Shown piece after piece: positions 1 through 11,205 of a stretch of DNA of 64,000 nt. The notes beneath the pieces were generated by a model that was not told the DNA's origin, ran no database searches, and saw only the letters and a list, made by a program, of their open reading frames with translations. The DNA is from Oxytricha trifallax (Eukaryota > Ciliophora > Spirotrichea > Sporadotrichida > Oxytrichidae): positions 1 to 64,000 of the forward strand of contig ARYC01001994.1 of the NCBI GenBank assembly GCA_000711775.1, given 5' to 3'. Both the position numbers and the translations under genes were made by a program. Positions within the stretch are counted from its first letter, which is position 1. Every line of letters begins with the position of its first letter.

Positions 1-56
1 TCTACTTTTATCAATCAAAAACTCAATCAAACTACTGAAAGAGTTTTGGGGTTTTG
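1..56. mobile_element. Right end of a TBE-B transposon cut by the window edge
   Basis: The first 56 bases match the terminal inverted repeat of the complete TBE-B at 29,618-35,253 and end in GGGGTTTTG. The next three bases, ATT (57-59), fit the 3-bp AnT target duplication of TBE elements. The sequence beyond is itself a TBE transposase gene, so this end marks a TBE inserted into another TBE. Only the terminus is visible. Confidence 0.85.
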
Positions 57-256
57 ATTGAATCGAATTATATTGGGGCCTATTAAAAGGCCACTACAAG
101 AAACTTCTGATCTATCACTTGATGCACGATCTGAAGATAGATACAGTCGATTTTATTAAGAGTGCTGCTAAGAGAGTCAGTGATGATAGAGCTAAAGTAT
201 GCGCACGAGAAGGGAGATTTTATGTATATAAATAAGTTTTAGATTTAAACGAATGA
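57..256 (+). pseudogene. TBE-B 42-kDa transposase, C-terminal fragment
   Basis: With TAA/TAG as Gln, this reads the last 60-odd residues of the TBE-B transposase, including HLMHDLKIDTVDFIKS and the tail YVYKQVLDLNE before TGA. It begins within the block holding the third catalytic residue (Glu, motif FNGIELYW in the intact copy at 34,076-35,125), exactly where the TBE ending at base 56 inserted. A frame slip lies near the upstream edge. The neighbouring 22-kDa fragment is convergent, as in complete elements. Confidence 0.85.
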
Positions 257-261
257 ATAAT

Positions 262-888
262 TCACATATTAAATTTGTCCGTAAAGGGATTTGGCTTCTC
301 TTTCTTTTCTTCCTCTTAAGGCTTGCTTGGGCTCATGTTTCTTCTCTTAGTGCCAGCTCCTGCATCTATGTTCATCTCGTCTGGCTTTTAGAAATCTTTG
401 AAGAGTTTCTTACTCAACTCATGCTTTACTTGTGACTTTCTCTCTCTGTTTAGCTTGCTGCTCTCTTTCATCAAGTATATAGGAGTACCAGGTTTTTCTA
501 TAAAGTTAGAAGGGTAAGCTTACTTGAGATGAATGGATGCTTCTGTAGATCCTAGAGCCAGGTGTCGCTTATTTTTATTCCTTGCTTCTCTTTTTCTTAA
601 GGAGAGATGCTGTAGCGTTTCTTGTGAGCTTCTTAAATTACTTTATTTAAGTACTCAGGTTTCAGAGTTCTAAGGACACCAAATAAGAAGTTTCTCTCTG
701 ACAACTTATTAGAGAGTTATAGCTTTGATGGAAGGTAGAGAGCAACATCTGGATCACTCATAGCATCATCATAAAGATTTGTTACAGAAATTTCAGGGTA
801 GTTAGGTATCTCTATCATCTTTATTTCATTAGTCTTAAAAGCCTTTTTATCTTCGCTTAGCAATGTTTTTAAGAAAGAGATTTTTGTC
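262..888 (-). pseudogene. TBE-B 22-kDa protein, 5'-truncated copy
   Basis: Reads the C-terminal three quarters of the TBE 22-kDa protein on the minus strand, of the TBE-B type (SDPDVALYLPSKL, EAHKKRYSISPE). It has several frameshifts. The first exon is missing: the copy stops near base 888, where it is joined to the first codons of a 57-kDa gene. The function of the 22-kDa protein is unknown; it is a conserved TBE-encoded product. Convergent to the transposase tail at 57-256. Confidence 0.8.
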
Positions 889-907
889 GATTTAAGTTAG
901 CCACCAT

Positions 908-1473
908 GTTTAAATTCTAATTTAAATTTCTATAATTAAGCTTTAATAACTTCTCTGGTTATAGTTACTCTGTAAAGGAGTTGATCCTACACCAATAATG
1001 GTTGTTTTTGAGGTGTTAGAGATTATTTTTATGCTAAGTTTATTACTATAAATTCTCTAATTTCATTCTTAATAATTTTGATTATGGTACCAACCAAATA
1101 TAAAAATAAGTTGGTACTGGTACAAATTAGGTTTTGAACCATTTTTGAACTTTTCAAATAAAACCTCATTAGTTTAAAACTAGGCACTAATTAAGTTTTG
1201 GTACTATTAAATTGGTACCAATTAAATTTAAACGGATTTAGTATCAGTACTAATTAAATTTAAACAAATTTAGTACTAATTTAATGGAACTAAATTGATA
1301 AAAATATATATCAATATCTCAAGTTTGTTACAGCTTATGCAAACTTTCTCCTCTTATCTTTGCAGGGTTGACCTCCTATAAGATGACCATATTTAATAAT
1401 AAGTTCTTAAATAAAAGGATCCAGAAGTCAATAATTTATAATTTGAAATTCATTTATAGGAAGAGGAACAAAG
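908..1473. promoter_or_regulatory. Divergent 57-kDa/22-kDa intergenic region
   Basis: This 0.57-kb AT-rich spacer separates the start of the minus-strand 57-kDa gene from the plus-strand 22-kDa gene, so it should hold both promoters. It is full of imperfect repeats of GGTACCAATTAA and TTAAATTTAAAC type. The same repeats occupy the matching interval of the complete TBE-A (23,863-24,428) and of the reversed copy (55,124-55,687). No specific promoter box was identified. Confidence 0.4.
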
Positions 1474-2262
1474 ATGGAATCACTCAATGATCAAATTAAA
1501 AGAGTTGAGGCTCAAGAAATGATATCAAGATTCAGAAGTAAGGAAGATCTCTATCAATACCTAACTTAACATGGTAAGATAACTTGATGATTAGTGACAT
1601 ATTATACAGTTGGTTTATTCCTACCAACGATGGAAGGTACCAAAATTTCATTCTTAAAAGCAATAATTTGTGAATAGAAAAAGCATTTAAAAATAATGAG
1701 ATTAAACAAATAAAAATTCCCAACTACCCTGAGATTTCAGTGACTAATCTTTATAGGATGCGATGATAGATGAAGAGTTGGTAGTTTATCTTCCTACCAA
1801 GAAACAACTCTCTAATAAATTACCAAAGAGGAACTTCTTCTTTGGTGTTCTTGGCACTTTAAGAGAGAGTTATCTCAGAGAGATCATTGAAGAAGCTCAC
1901 AAGAAACGTTACTCTATTTCTCCTGAAGATCAAAAGAAGCAAGGCATACTAATAAGCGAGACCTGGCTCGCAGAGCTTAAGAAGCATCCATTCCTCTCTA
2001 GTAAGCTTTGACATATAACTTTGTAGGGAAACCTGGAACTGGTATATTCCTAATGAAAGAGCATGCTAAGGTTCACAGAGAGAGGAAGTCATAGACTATT
2101 CATTAAGTGAGCAAGAGACTTTATAAAGATGCTTAAAAGCCAGATGAAATGAACATAGATGCAGGAGCTGGCACTAAGAGAAGAAATATGGGCCCAAGCA
2201 AGCCATAAGAAGAAGAGAAGAAAGAGAAACCAAACCCATTTATGGGTCAATTTAATATGTGA
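1474..2262 (+). pseudogene. TBE-A 22-kDa protein gene, nearly whole
   Basis: Starts MESLNDQIKRVEAQEMISRF and ends MGQFNM before TGA. Two introns are inferred: 36 bp after the codons for LTQH, and 26 bp splitting the LS/RKPG codons. Both begin GTAAG and end AG, and both interrupt a codon after its first base. Spliced, it would encode about 242 residues. The central block FFFGVLGTLRES is strongly conserved among copies. A one-base deletion near 1685 shifts the frame, so this copy looks dead. Protein function is unknown; it belongs to TBE transposons. It converges on the transposase gene 7 bp downstream. Confidence 0.85.
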
Positions 2263-2268
2263 ATATAT

Positions 2269-3334
2269 TCATTCGTTTAAATCTAAAACTTATTTATAAA
2301 CATTCATTCTTCCCTCTCTCGCACAAATTGTTGTCTTGTCTACGCTCACTCTCTTACAGCTGCTTTGAATTAAGTCTACTGTATCGATGAGCAAGTCATG
2401 CATAAGATGATACAGCAGCAGTTTCTTATACTGAGTCTTGATTTAACTCCAGTAGAATTCAATTCCATTAAATTATGGGCTATAAGGAACGTTATAAACA
2501 GGAGTAATGTTTAGTTCTTCATAGGCTTTCTTAGACTCCTTAGTCTTATGAACTGAAAGGTTATCAACAAACAGGATGATCTCTTGATTGATATACTTCT
2601 CTCTGAGCTTATGTAGGAACTCTATATACTACTCTCGCTTAATAGAGCGAGGGTGAATGACATAACTCTCTAACCCTGAATCTTCACTAATACCAGCTAA
2701 AATTGCGTGAGTGGCAACCTTTACTTTTTAGTCATATACTTCTATATTATCGTACTTTTTATACCAGGACTTATTAATAAAAGTGTTGAATGTAAACACT
2801 GCTTCATCAGCGTGTATGAACTTGATGTTATTAGTAATAGCTCTCTGCATTTAATCATATATAAAGTTTAAATTATTACTATAAAATGGCACTGTAAAAT
2901 CAATCACTCTCTTCACTCTGTTGACAGTCTTGAAAGTAATGCCATTTCGTCTATAAATATTGGCTATAGTCTAAATAGCGACACGCATGTCAGGAAACCT
3001 GCGATTAAACATCACAGCTCGCTAGTCTAGTGGAAAGTGTGCCCAATACTTTAATATCTTAGAGTCACAGAGATAGTCAATATGGTGCTGTAAGAACTTT
3101 TATTTTCTTGCAGGATGTTTTCAAGAGCCTGAGTTATAATGCCTAAACAGCCAACAAGCAATGATACCTTACAGTTGAGGCACTCTTGCGTAGGAGTCTT
3201 GCTATGGCTGTAAAATTCAGCACTGTTTTGACTTAGTCTATATTAATATTTATACCATACCTAAGCTTAAGCAGTAAATCTAAATATTACTCATCATAAA
3301 TAGACCCTAAATTTCGCTTATTTCTATTTCTCAT
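2269..3334 (-). pseudogene. TBE-A 42-kDa transposase, copy 1
   Basis: DD34E (Tc1/IS630-type) transposase. Starts MRNRNKRNLGSIYDEQYLD, has a helix-turn-helix-like N-terminus (AIARLLRKSASTVR), then the catalytic blocks FIHADEAVFTF, LFVDNLSVHK and FNGIEFYW. It ends VLDLNE before TGA at 2269-2271. The length is not a multiple of three: relative to copy 2 there is one extra base near codon 65. An in-frame TGA at GS(TGA)KHP is shared by all TBE-A copies in this window. Confidence 0.85.
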
Positions 3335-3437
3335 TTTGCAAATTTGACCTAATTTCTCTACTAACCCCAATAAGACCCCAACTATACCCCACAAATCAAA
3401 GCACTAATAAACCTCACTAAGGGGTTTTGGGGTTTTG

Positions 3438-3955
3438 AATCTCTACGATGATGCGATGAAAGATGAAGAGTTGGTAGTTTATCTTCCTATCAAGAAACAA
3501 CTCTCTAATAAGCTTCCACAAAGGAGCTTCTTCTTTGGTGTTCTTGGCACTTTAAGAGAGAGAGTTATCTCAGAGAGATAATTGAAGAAGCTCACAAAAA
3601 ATGCTACTCTATTTCTCCTGAAGATTAAAAGAAACAAGGCATACTAATAAGCGAGACCTGGCTTGCGGAGCTTAAGAAGCATCCATACCTCTCTAGTAAG
3701 CTTTGACATATAACTTTGTAGGGAAACCTGGAACTGGTATATTCCTAATGAAAGAGCATGCTAAGGTTCACAGAGAGGAAGTCATAGACTATTCATTAAG
3801 TGAGCAAGAGACTTTATAAAGAGGCTTAAAAGCCAGATGAAATGAACATAGATGCAGGAGCTGGCACTAAGAGAAGAAATATGGGCCCAAGCAAGCCATA
3901 AGAAGAGGAGAAGAAAGAGAAACCAAACCTCTTTATGGGCTAATTTAATATGTGA
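3438..3955 (+). pseudogene. 22-kDa 3' fragment, array unit 2
   Basis: Begins at the NLYDDAMKDEEL codons and runs to the usual TGA. It keeps the 26-bp intron. An extra AG in the RERVIS region shifts the frame. No start codon or first exon is present because the unit begins inside the gene. Confidence 0.8.
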
Positions 3956-3961
3956 ATATAT

Positions 3962-5024
3962 TCATTCCTTTAAATCTAAAACTTATTTATAAACATTCAT
4001 TCTTCCCTCTCTCGCACAAATTGTTGTCTTATCTACGCTCACTCTCTAACAGCTGCTTTGAATTAAGTCTACTGTATCGATGGGCAAGTCATGCATAAGA
4101 TGATACAGAAGCAGCTTCTTGTAATGAGTCTTGATTTAACTCCAGTAGAATTCAATTCCATTAAATTATGGGCTATAAGGAACGTTATAAACAGGAGTTA
4201 TGTTTAGTTATTCATAGGCTTTCTTAGACTCCTTAGTCTTATGAACTGAAAGGTTATCAACAAACAGGGTGATTTTTTGATTGATATACTTCTCTCTGAG
4301 CTTATGTAGGAACTCTATATACTACTCTCGCTTAATAGAGCGAGGATGAATAACATAAGCTTCTAGACCTTAATCTTCACTAATACCAGCTAAAATTGCG
4401 TGAGTGGCAACCTTTACTTTTTGGTCATATACTTCTATATTATCGTACATTTATATACCAGGACTTATTAATAAAAGTGTTGAATGTAAACACTGTTTCA
4501 TCAGCGTGAATGAACTTGATGTTATAAGTAATAGCTCTCTGCATTTAATCATATATAAAGTTTAAATTATTAATTAAATGGCACTGTAAAATCAATCACT
4601 CTCTTTACTCTGTTGACAGTCTTGAAAGTAATACCATTTCTTCTATAAATGTTGGCTATAGTCTAAATAGCGACACGCATGTCAGGAAACCTGCGATGAA
4701 ACATCACAGCTCGCTAGTCTAGTGGAAAGTGTGCCCAATACTTTAATGTCTTAGAGTAACATAGATAGTCAATATGGTGCTGTAAGAACTTTTATTTTCT
4801 TGCAGGATGTTTTCAAGAGCCTGAGTTATAATGCTAAACAGCTAACAAGCAATGATACCTAACAGTTGAGGCACTCTTGCATAGGAGTCTTGCTATGGCT
4901 GTAAAATTCAGCACTGGTTTGACTTAGTCTATATCAATACTTGTACCATATCTAAGCTTAAGCAGTAAATCTAAATATTACTCATAAAAAAAGACCCTAA
5001 ATTTCGCTAATTTCTATTTCTCAT
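3962..5024 (-). pseudogene. 42-kDa transposase, array unit 2
   Basis: TBE-A transposase with the DD34E blocks. It lacks the extra G near codon 65 carried by the other array copies but keeps the shared in-frame TGA (GS-TGA-KHP). Length 1063 bp is not a multiple of three, and other small indels are present. Decayed. Confidence 0.8.
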
Positions 5025-5125
5025 TTTGGAATTTTACCTAATTTCTCTATTAACACCAATAAGACCCCAACTATACCATACAAATCAAAGCACTTATAAA
5101 CCTCACTAAGGGTTTTGGGGTTTTG

Positions 5126-5643
5126 AACTTCTCTACGAGGATGCGATGAAAGATGAAGAGTTGTTAGTTTATCTTCCTACCAAAAAACAACTCTCTAATA
5201 AGCTTCCAGATAGGAGCTTCTTCTTTGGTCTTCTTGGCACTTTAAGAGAGAGTTATCTCAGAGAGATCATTGAAGAAGCTCACAAGAAACGTTACTCTAT
5301 TTCTCCTGAAGATCAAAAAAAGCAAGGCATACTAATAAGTGAGACCTGGCTCGCAGAGCTTAAGAAGCATCCATTCCTCTCTAGTAAGCTTTGACATATA
5401 ACTTTGTAGGGAAACCTGGTACTGGTATATTCCTAATGAAAGAGCATGCTAAGATTCACAGAGAGAGGAAGTCATAGACTATTCATTAAGTGAGCAAGAG
5501 ACTTTATAAAGATGCTTAAGCCAGATGAAAAGAACATAGATGCAGGATCTGGCACTAAGAGAAGAAATATGGGCCCAAGCAAGCCATAAGAAGAAGAGAA
5601 GAAAGAGAAGCCAAACCCATTTATGGGCCAATTTAATATGTGA
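5126..5643 (+). pseudogene. 22-kDa 3' fragment, array unit 3
   Basis: From LYEDAMKDEELLVYLP to TGA at 5641-5643. The frame is open up to the 26-bp intron. It lacks the 5' half of the gene because of the array junction and has lost an A in the AAGCCAGATG stretch. Confidence 0.8.
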
Positions 5644-5649
5644 ACATAT

Positions 5650-6715
5650 TCATTCGTTTAAATCTAAACTTATTTATAAACATTCATTCTTCCCTCTCTC
5701 GCACAAATTGTTTTCCTATCTACGCTCACTCTCTTACAGCTGCTTTGAATCAAGTCTACTGTATCGATGGGCAAGTCATGCATAAGATGATACAGAAGCA
5801 GCTTCTTGTAATGAGTCTTGATTTAACTCAAGTAGAATTCAATTCCATTAAATTATGGGCTATAAGAAACGTTATAAACAGGAGTTATGTTTAGTTCTTC
5901 ATAGGCTTTCTTAGACTCCTTAGTCTTATGAACTGAAAGATTATCAACAAACAGGATGATCTCTTGATTGCTATACTTCTCTCTGAGCTTATGTAGGAAC
6001 TCTATATACTACTCTCGCTTAATAGAGCGAGGGTGAATGACATTAAGCTTCTAGACCTGAATCTTCACTAATACTGGCTAAAATTGCGTGCGTGGCAACA
6101 TTTACTTTTTAGTCAAATACTTCTATATTATCGTACTTTTTAAACCAGGACTTATTAATAAAAGTGTTGAATGTAAACACTGATTCATCAGCGTGTATGA
6201 ACTTGATGTTATAAGTAGTAGCTCTCTGCATTTAATCATATATAAAGATTAAATTATTACTATAAAATGGCACTGTAAAATCAATTACTCTCTTCAATCT
6301 GTTGACAGTCTTGAAAGTAATGCCATTTCTTCTATAAATATTAGCTATAGTCTAAATAGCGACACGCATGTCAGGAAACCTGCGATGAAACATCACAGCT
6401 CGCTAGTCTAGTGGAAAGTGTGCCCAATACTTTAATGTCTTAGAGTAACATAGATAGTCAATATGGTGCTGTAAGAACTTTTATTTTCTTGCAGGATGTT
6501 TTCAAGAGCCTGAGTTATAATGCCTAAACAGCCAACAAGCAATGATACCTTACAGTTGAGGCACTCTTGCGTAGGAGTCTTGCTATGGCTGTAAAACTCA
6601 GCACTGATTTGACTTAGTCTATATTAATATTTGTACCATACCTAAGCTTAAGCAGTAAATCTAAATATTACTCATCATAAATAGACACTAAATTACGCTA
6701 ATTTCTATTTCTCAT
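5650..6715 (-). pseudogene. 42-kDa transposase, array unit 3
   Basis: TBE-A transposase with recognisable HADEA, VDNLS and FNSIEFYW blocks, the last replacing Gly by Ser. It carries the extra base near codon 65 and the shared TGA. Length 1066 bp is not a multiple of three. Convergent to the unit's 22-kDa fragment. Confidence 0.8.
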
Positions 6716-6816
6716 TTTGCAATTTGACCTAATTTCTCTACTAACCCCAATAAGACCCAACTATACCATTTAAATCAAAGCACTTATAAACCTCACTAAG
6801 AGGTTTTGGGGTTTTG

Positions 6817-7336
6817 AATCTCTACGAGGATGCGATGAAAGATGAAGAGTTGGTAGTTTACCTTCCAACCAGGAAACAACTCTCTAACAAACTTCCAGAA
6901 AGGAGCTTCTTCTTTGGTGTTCTTGGCACTTTAAAAGAGAGAGTTATCTCAGAGAGATCATTTAAGAAGCATATAAGAAACGATACTCTATTTCTCCAGA
7001 AGATTATAAGATGCAAGGCATTCTTATAAGCGAGACCTGGCTCGCTGAGCTTAAGAAGCATCCATTCCTCTCTAGTAAGCTTTGACATATAACTTTGTAG
7101 GGAAACCTGGAACTGGTATAGTCCTAATGAAAGAGCATGCTAAGGTTCACAGAGAGAGGAAGTCATAGACTATTCATTTAGTGAGCAAGAGACTTTATAA
7201 AGATGCTTAAAAGCCAGATGAAATGAACATAGATGCAGGAGCTGGCACTGAGAGAAGAAATATGGGCCCAAGCAAGCCATAAGAATAGGAGAAGAAAGAG
7301 AAGCCAAACCCTTTTATGGGCCAATTTAATATGTGA
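6817..7336 (+). pseudogene. 22-kDa 3' fragment, array unit 4
   Basis: Begins NLYEDAMKDEELVVYLP. A two-base AG expansion in KERVIS shifts the frame, as in unit 2. It ends at TGA 7334-7336. Confidence 0.78.
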
Positions 7337-7342
7337 ATATAT

Positions 7343-8410
7343 TCATTCGTTTAAATCTAAAACTTATTTTTAAACATTCATTCTTCCCTCTCTCGCACAA
7401 ATTGTTGTCTTATCTACGCTCACTCTCTTACAGCTGCTTTGAATTAAGTCTACTGTATCGATGGGCAAGTCATGCATAAGATGATACAGAAGCAGCTTCT
7501 TGTAATGAGTCTTGATTTAACTCCAGTAGAATTCAATTCCATTAAATTATGGGATATAAGGAGCGTTATAAACAGGAGTTATGTTTAGTTCTTCATAGGC
7601 TTTCTTAGACTCCTTAGTCTTATGAACTGAAAGGTTATCAACAAACAGGATGATTTTTTGATTGATATACTTCTCTCTGAGCTTATGTAGGAACTCTATA
7701 TACTACTCTCGCTTAATAGAGCGAGGGTGAATCACATAACTCTCTAAGCCTGAATCTTCACTAATACCAGCTAAAATTGAGTGAGTGGCAACCTTTACTC
7801 TTTAGTCATTTACTTCTATATTATCGTACTTTTTATGCCAGGACTTATTTAGAAAAGTGTTGAATGTAAACACTGCTTCATCAGCGTGTATGAACTTGTT
7901 GTTATTAGTTATAGCTCTCTGCATTTAATCATATATATATAGTTTAAATTATTACTATAAAATGGCACTGTAAAATCAATCACTCTCTTCACTCTGTTGA
8001 CAGTCTTGAAAGTAATGCCATTTCGTCTATAAATATTGGCTATAGTCTAAATAGCGACACGCATGTCAGGAAACCTGCGATTAAACATCACAGCTCGCTA
8101 GTCTAGTGGAAAGTGTGCCCAATACTTTAATATCTTAGAGTCACAGAGATAGTCAATATGGTGCTGTAAGAACTTTTATTTTCTTGCAGGATGTTTTCAA
8201 GAGCCTGAGTTATAATGCCTAAACAGCCAACAAGCAATGATATCTAACAGTTGAGGCACTCTTGCGTAGGAGTCTTGCTATGGCTGTAAAATTCAGCACT
8301 GTTTTGACTTAGTCTATATTAATATTTATACCATACCTAAGCTTAAGCAGTAAATCTAAATATTACTCATCATAAATAGACCCTAAATTTCGCTTATTTC
8401 TATTTCTCAT
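7343..8410 (-). pseudogene. 42-kDa transposase, array unit 4
   Basis: TBE-A transposase of 1068 bp. Although divisible by three, it keeps the extra base near codon 65 and the shared TGA, so the frame is not open throughout. It is almost identical to unit 5 and copy 1 over 7980-8400, which points to recent exchange or duplication within the array. Confidence 0.8.
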
Positions 8411-8510
8411 TTTGCATTTAACCTAATTTCTCTACTAACCCCATAAGACCCCAACTATACCCTACAAATCAAAGCACTTATAAACATCACTAAGGGGTTT
8501 CGGGGTTATG

Positions 8511-9015
8511 AATTCTACGAAGATGCGATGAAAGATGAAGAGTTGGAAGTTTATCTTCCTACCAAGAAACAACTCTCTAACAAACTTCCAGAAAGAAGCT
8601 TCTTCTTTGGTGTTCTTAGCACTTTAAGAGAGAGTTATCTCAGAGAAATCATTGAAGAAGCTCACAAGAAACGCTACTCTATTACTCCTGAAGATCAAAA
8701 GAAGCAAGGCATACTAATAAGCGAGACCTGGCTCGCAGAGCTTAAGAAGCATCCATTCCTCTCTAGTAAGCTTTGACATATAACTTTGTAGGGAAACCTG
8801 GAACTGGTATAGTCCTAATGAAAGAGCATGCTAAGGTTCACAGAGAGGAAGTCATAGACTATTCATTAAGTGAGCAAGAGACTTTATAAAGAGGCTTAAA
8901 AGCCAGATGAAATGAACATAGATGCAGGAGCTGGCACTAAGAGAAGAAATATGGGCCCAAGCAAGCCATAAGAAGAAGAGAAGCAAACCCATTTATGGGC
9001 CAATTTAATATGTGA
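8511..9015 (+). pseudogene. 22-kDa 3' fragment, array unit 5
   Basis: From the DAMKDEELEVYLPTKKQ codons to TGA 9013-9015. The first exon is absent. A short deletion removes part of the Lys/Glu-rich tail (EEEKKEK). Confidence 0.78.
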
Positions 9016-9021
9016 ATATAT

Positions 9022-10084
9022 TCATTCGTTTAAATCTAAAACTTATTTATAAACATTCATTCTTCCCTCTCTCGCACAAACTATTGTCTTATCTACGCTC
9101 ACTCTCTCACAGCTGCTTTGAATTAAGTCTACTGTATCGATGGGCAAGTCATGCATAAGATGATACAGAAGCAGCTTCTTGTAATGAGTCTTGATTTAAC
9201 TCAAGTAGAATTCAATTCCATTAAATTATGGGCTATAAGGAACGTTATAAACAGGAGTTATGTTTAGTTATTCATAGGCTTTCTTAGACTCCTTAGTCAT
9301 ATGAACTGAAAGGTTATCAAAAAACAGGATGATCTCTTGATTGATATACTTCTCTCTGAGCTTATGTAGGAACTCTATATACTACTCTCGCTTAATAGAG
9401 CGAGGGTGAATGACATAACTTCTAGACCTGAATCTTCACTAATACCAGTAAAATTGCGTGAGTGACAACCTTCACTTTTTAGTCATATACTTCTATATTA
9501 TCGTACATTTTATACCAGGACTTATTAATAAAAGTGTTGAAGGTAAAAACAGCCTCATCAGCGTGTATGAACTTGATGTTATTAGTAATAGCTCTCTGCA
9601 TTTAATCATATATAAAGTTTAAATTATTACTATAAAATGGCACTGTAAAATCAATCACTCTCTTCACTCTGTTGACAGTCTTGAAAGTATGCCATTTCGT
9701 CTATAAATATTGGCTATAGTCTAAATAGCGACACGCATGTCAGGAAACCTGCGATTAAACATCACAGCTCGCTAGTCTAGTGGAAAGTGTGCCCAATACT
9801 TTAATATCTTAGAGTCACAGAGATAGTCAATATGGTGCTGTAAGAACTTTTATTTTCTTGCAGGATGTTTTCAAGAGCCTGAGTTATAATGCCTAAACAG
9901 CCAACAAGCAATGATATCTAACAGTTGAGGCACTCTTGCGTAGGAGTCTTGCTATGGCTGTAAAATTCAGCACTGTTTTGACTTAGTCTATATTAATATT
10001 TATACCATACCTAAGCTTAAGCAGTAAATCTAAATATTACTCATCATAAATAGACCCTAAATTTCGCTTATTTCTATTTCTCAT
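9022..10084 (-). pseudogene. 42-kDa transposase, array unit 5
   Basis: TBE-A transposase with DD34E blocks, the extra base near codon 65, the shared TGA and additional small deletions (1063 bp). The terminal repeat downstream ends near 10,186 and abuts AGT, then TBE-B intergenic sequence, so the array's outer end sits in a TBE-B at an AnT site. Confidence 0.8.
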
Positions 10085-10186
10085 TTTGCAATTTGACCTC
10101 TTTTCTCTACTAACCCCAATAAGACCATAACTATACCATACAAATCAAAGCACTTATAAACCTCACTAAGGGGTTTTGTGGTTTTT

Positions 10187-11205
10187 AGTGTCTTATACTC
10201 TACTATTATAGTGTATCAAGTTAGATTTTATCATTATTATAATAATATTTATCAGCAAACTAAAATGAGCGCTAAGATTTTGAGAAGAGTGGCATTACTT
10301 GGGCAAAGCCAATATAAATTATCATTCTAGTAACCTAGAAAAGTAGAGAGCAGAGACGCTTGTACTCATTGGGAGCCTACTTATGACAACTTTAACCAGT
10401 ATGGCTTTGAGATTTAAATATAAATTAAGTAGGAGGTCATCATAGATGCTGTGCAAATTGAGGAGGAGGTTAAACAACCCGCTATAGAACATTAATAAAT
10501 ACCAGGCAAAGTTGACTTTTAATGGAAAGAATGCAATCAAGTTTTCCCTTACAACTCAACTTATTAGAGACATTTAAGAGATATACACTACGATATGCCA
10601 AGGTTATATCTTAAGCATTAAAAGAAAAATTTGTAGTATGTATGTGAGTTCTGTGAGAAGCCATTTTCTCATACAAGAGACCTCAAAGTTCACTTAAAGA
10701 AAAAGCATAATCAAAGTTTTGTCTTTATTCATGAGTCTACAGGGAATAGATTCCTCTAAAAAAGAAGATAAAGAAACCCAGTGGAATCTCTTAGAGTTTT
10801 AGTGTAGAAGTTAGTCAAAATGAAGAAAGCAGTCAAGAACTTTCCAGTCTCTGATATCAATAAAATCATGGTTAAAATTAGAGGCAATTAAGATTCCTAT
10901 TTTTAAAAATTATTGACTTAGATTCTTGTCTTGAAAGCTAACTCACTCTTGAAGATAAAATAGAGAAGGGAGTCATTACTGATGTTTAATATGCTTACAA
11001 GATATATCCTTCCAATAACTTCCTTGCTGATGACAAGTTTCAAATGGAATTTGCGAATGAGTATTTTGCTCTTTAAATTGCAAATTTAAATGAATGCAGG
11101 CATATCATCTAGCTTGATGCTATTTTACCTGGTAAAGATCATGTATCCTTCAGACTTCCTTTACTAGAAATGACTTACAGAGATAAGTTAGTTAGATAGT
11201 ATAGA
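10187..11205. mobile_element. TBE-B fragment in reverse orientation
   Basis: Contains the TBE-B intergenic region (10,187-10,264) and the 5' two thirds of the 57-kDa gene, now on the plus strand. Bases 10,187-10,330 are an inverted copy of 11,206-11,345, so it forms a head-to-head structure with the next element. It is truncated in the kinase N-lobe. Confidence 0.8.
10265..11205 (+). pseudogene. TBE-B 57-kDa zinc-finger/kinase protein, 5' part
   Basis: Starts MSAKILRRVALLGQSQYKLS. Two C2H2 fingers follow: KECNQVFPYNSTYQRHLRDIH (first Cys lost) and VCEFCEKPFSHTRDLKVH with HX4H. A kinase-like N-lobe follows (YAYKIYPSNNF, FANEYFALQ, HIIQLDAIL) with frame slips, ending after EMTYRDKL. The family product is a TBE-encoded finger plus kinase-like protein of unproven role, presumably DNA-binding. 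Truncated at the junction with 11,206. Confidence 0.82.

Larger units (their letters stand above)
889..3437. mobile_element. 5'-truncated TBE-A (copy 1)
   Basis: Contains the first codons of a 57-kDa gene on the minus strand (start at 907, MVANLNR), the divergent intergenic region, a 22-kDa gene (+), a transposase gene (-) and the right terminal repeat ending GGGGTTTTGGGGTTTTG at 3437. The left end and nearly all of the 57-kDa gene are gone. The following AAT fits a 3-bp AnT target site. It is about 2.5 kb against 4.1 kb for the complete TBE-A at 22,293-26,402. Confidence 0.88.
3438..10186. repeat. Four-unit tandem array of truncated TBE-A elements
   Basis: Four head-to-tail units (3438-5125, 5126-6816, 6817-8510, 8511-10186) of 1.68-1.69 kb. 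Each holds the 3' half of the 22-kDa gene (+), a transposase gene (-) and the right telomere-like terminal repeat. Each unit starts at the same point of the 22-kDa gene, with AAT or AAC followed by CTCTACGA, joined directly to the previous unit's GGGGTTTTG end. A single TBE insertion into another TBE's 22-kDa gene at an AnT target, followed by unequal recombination, would give this arrangement. Confidence 0.9.

Noticed and set aside
253-435. Plus-strand frame MNNSHIKFVRKG
   Set aside because: Antisense to the minus-strand 22-kDa fragment, which explains the sequence.
1532-1723. Minus-strand 63-codon frame
   Set aside because: Antisense to the 22-kDa gene at 1474-2262.
5540-5894. Two overlapping plus-strand frames in array unit 3
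   Set aside because: They are shadows of the spliced 22-kDa tail and of the opposite-strand transposase.
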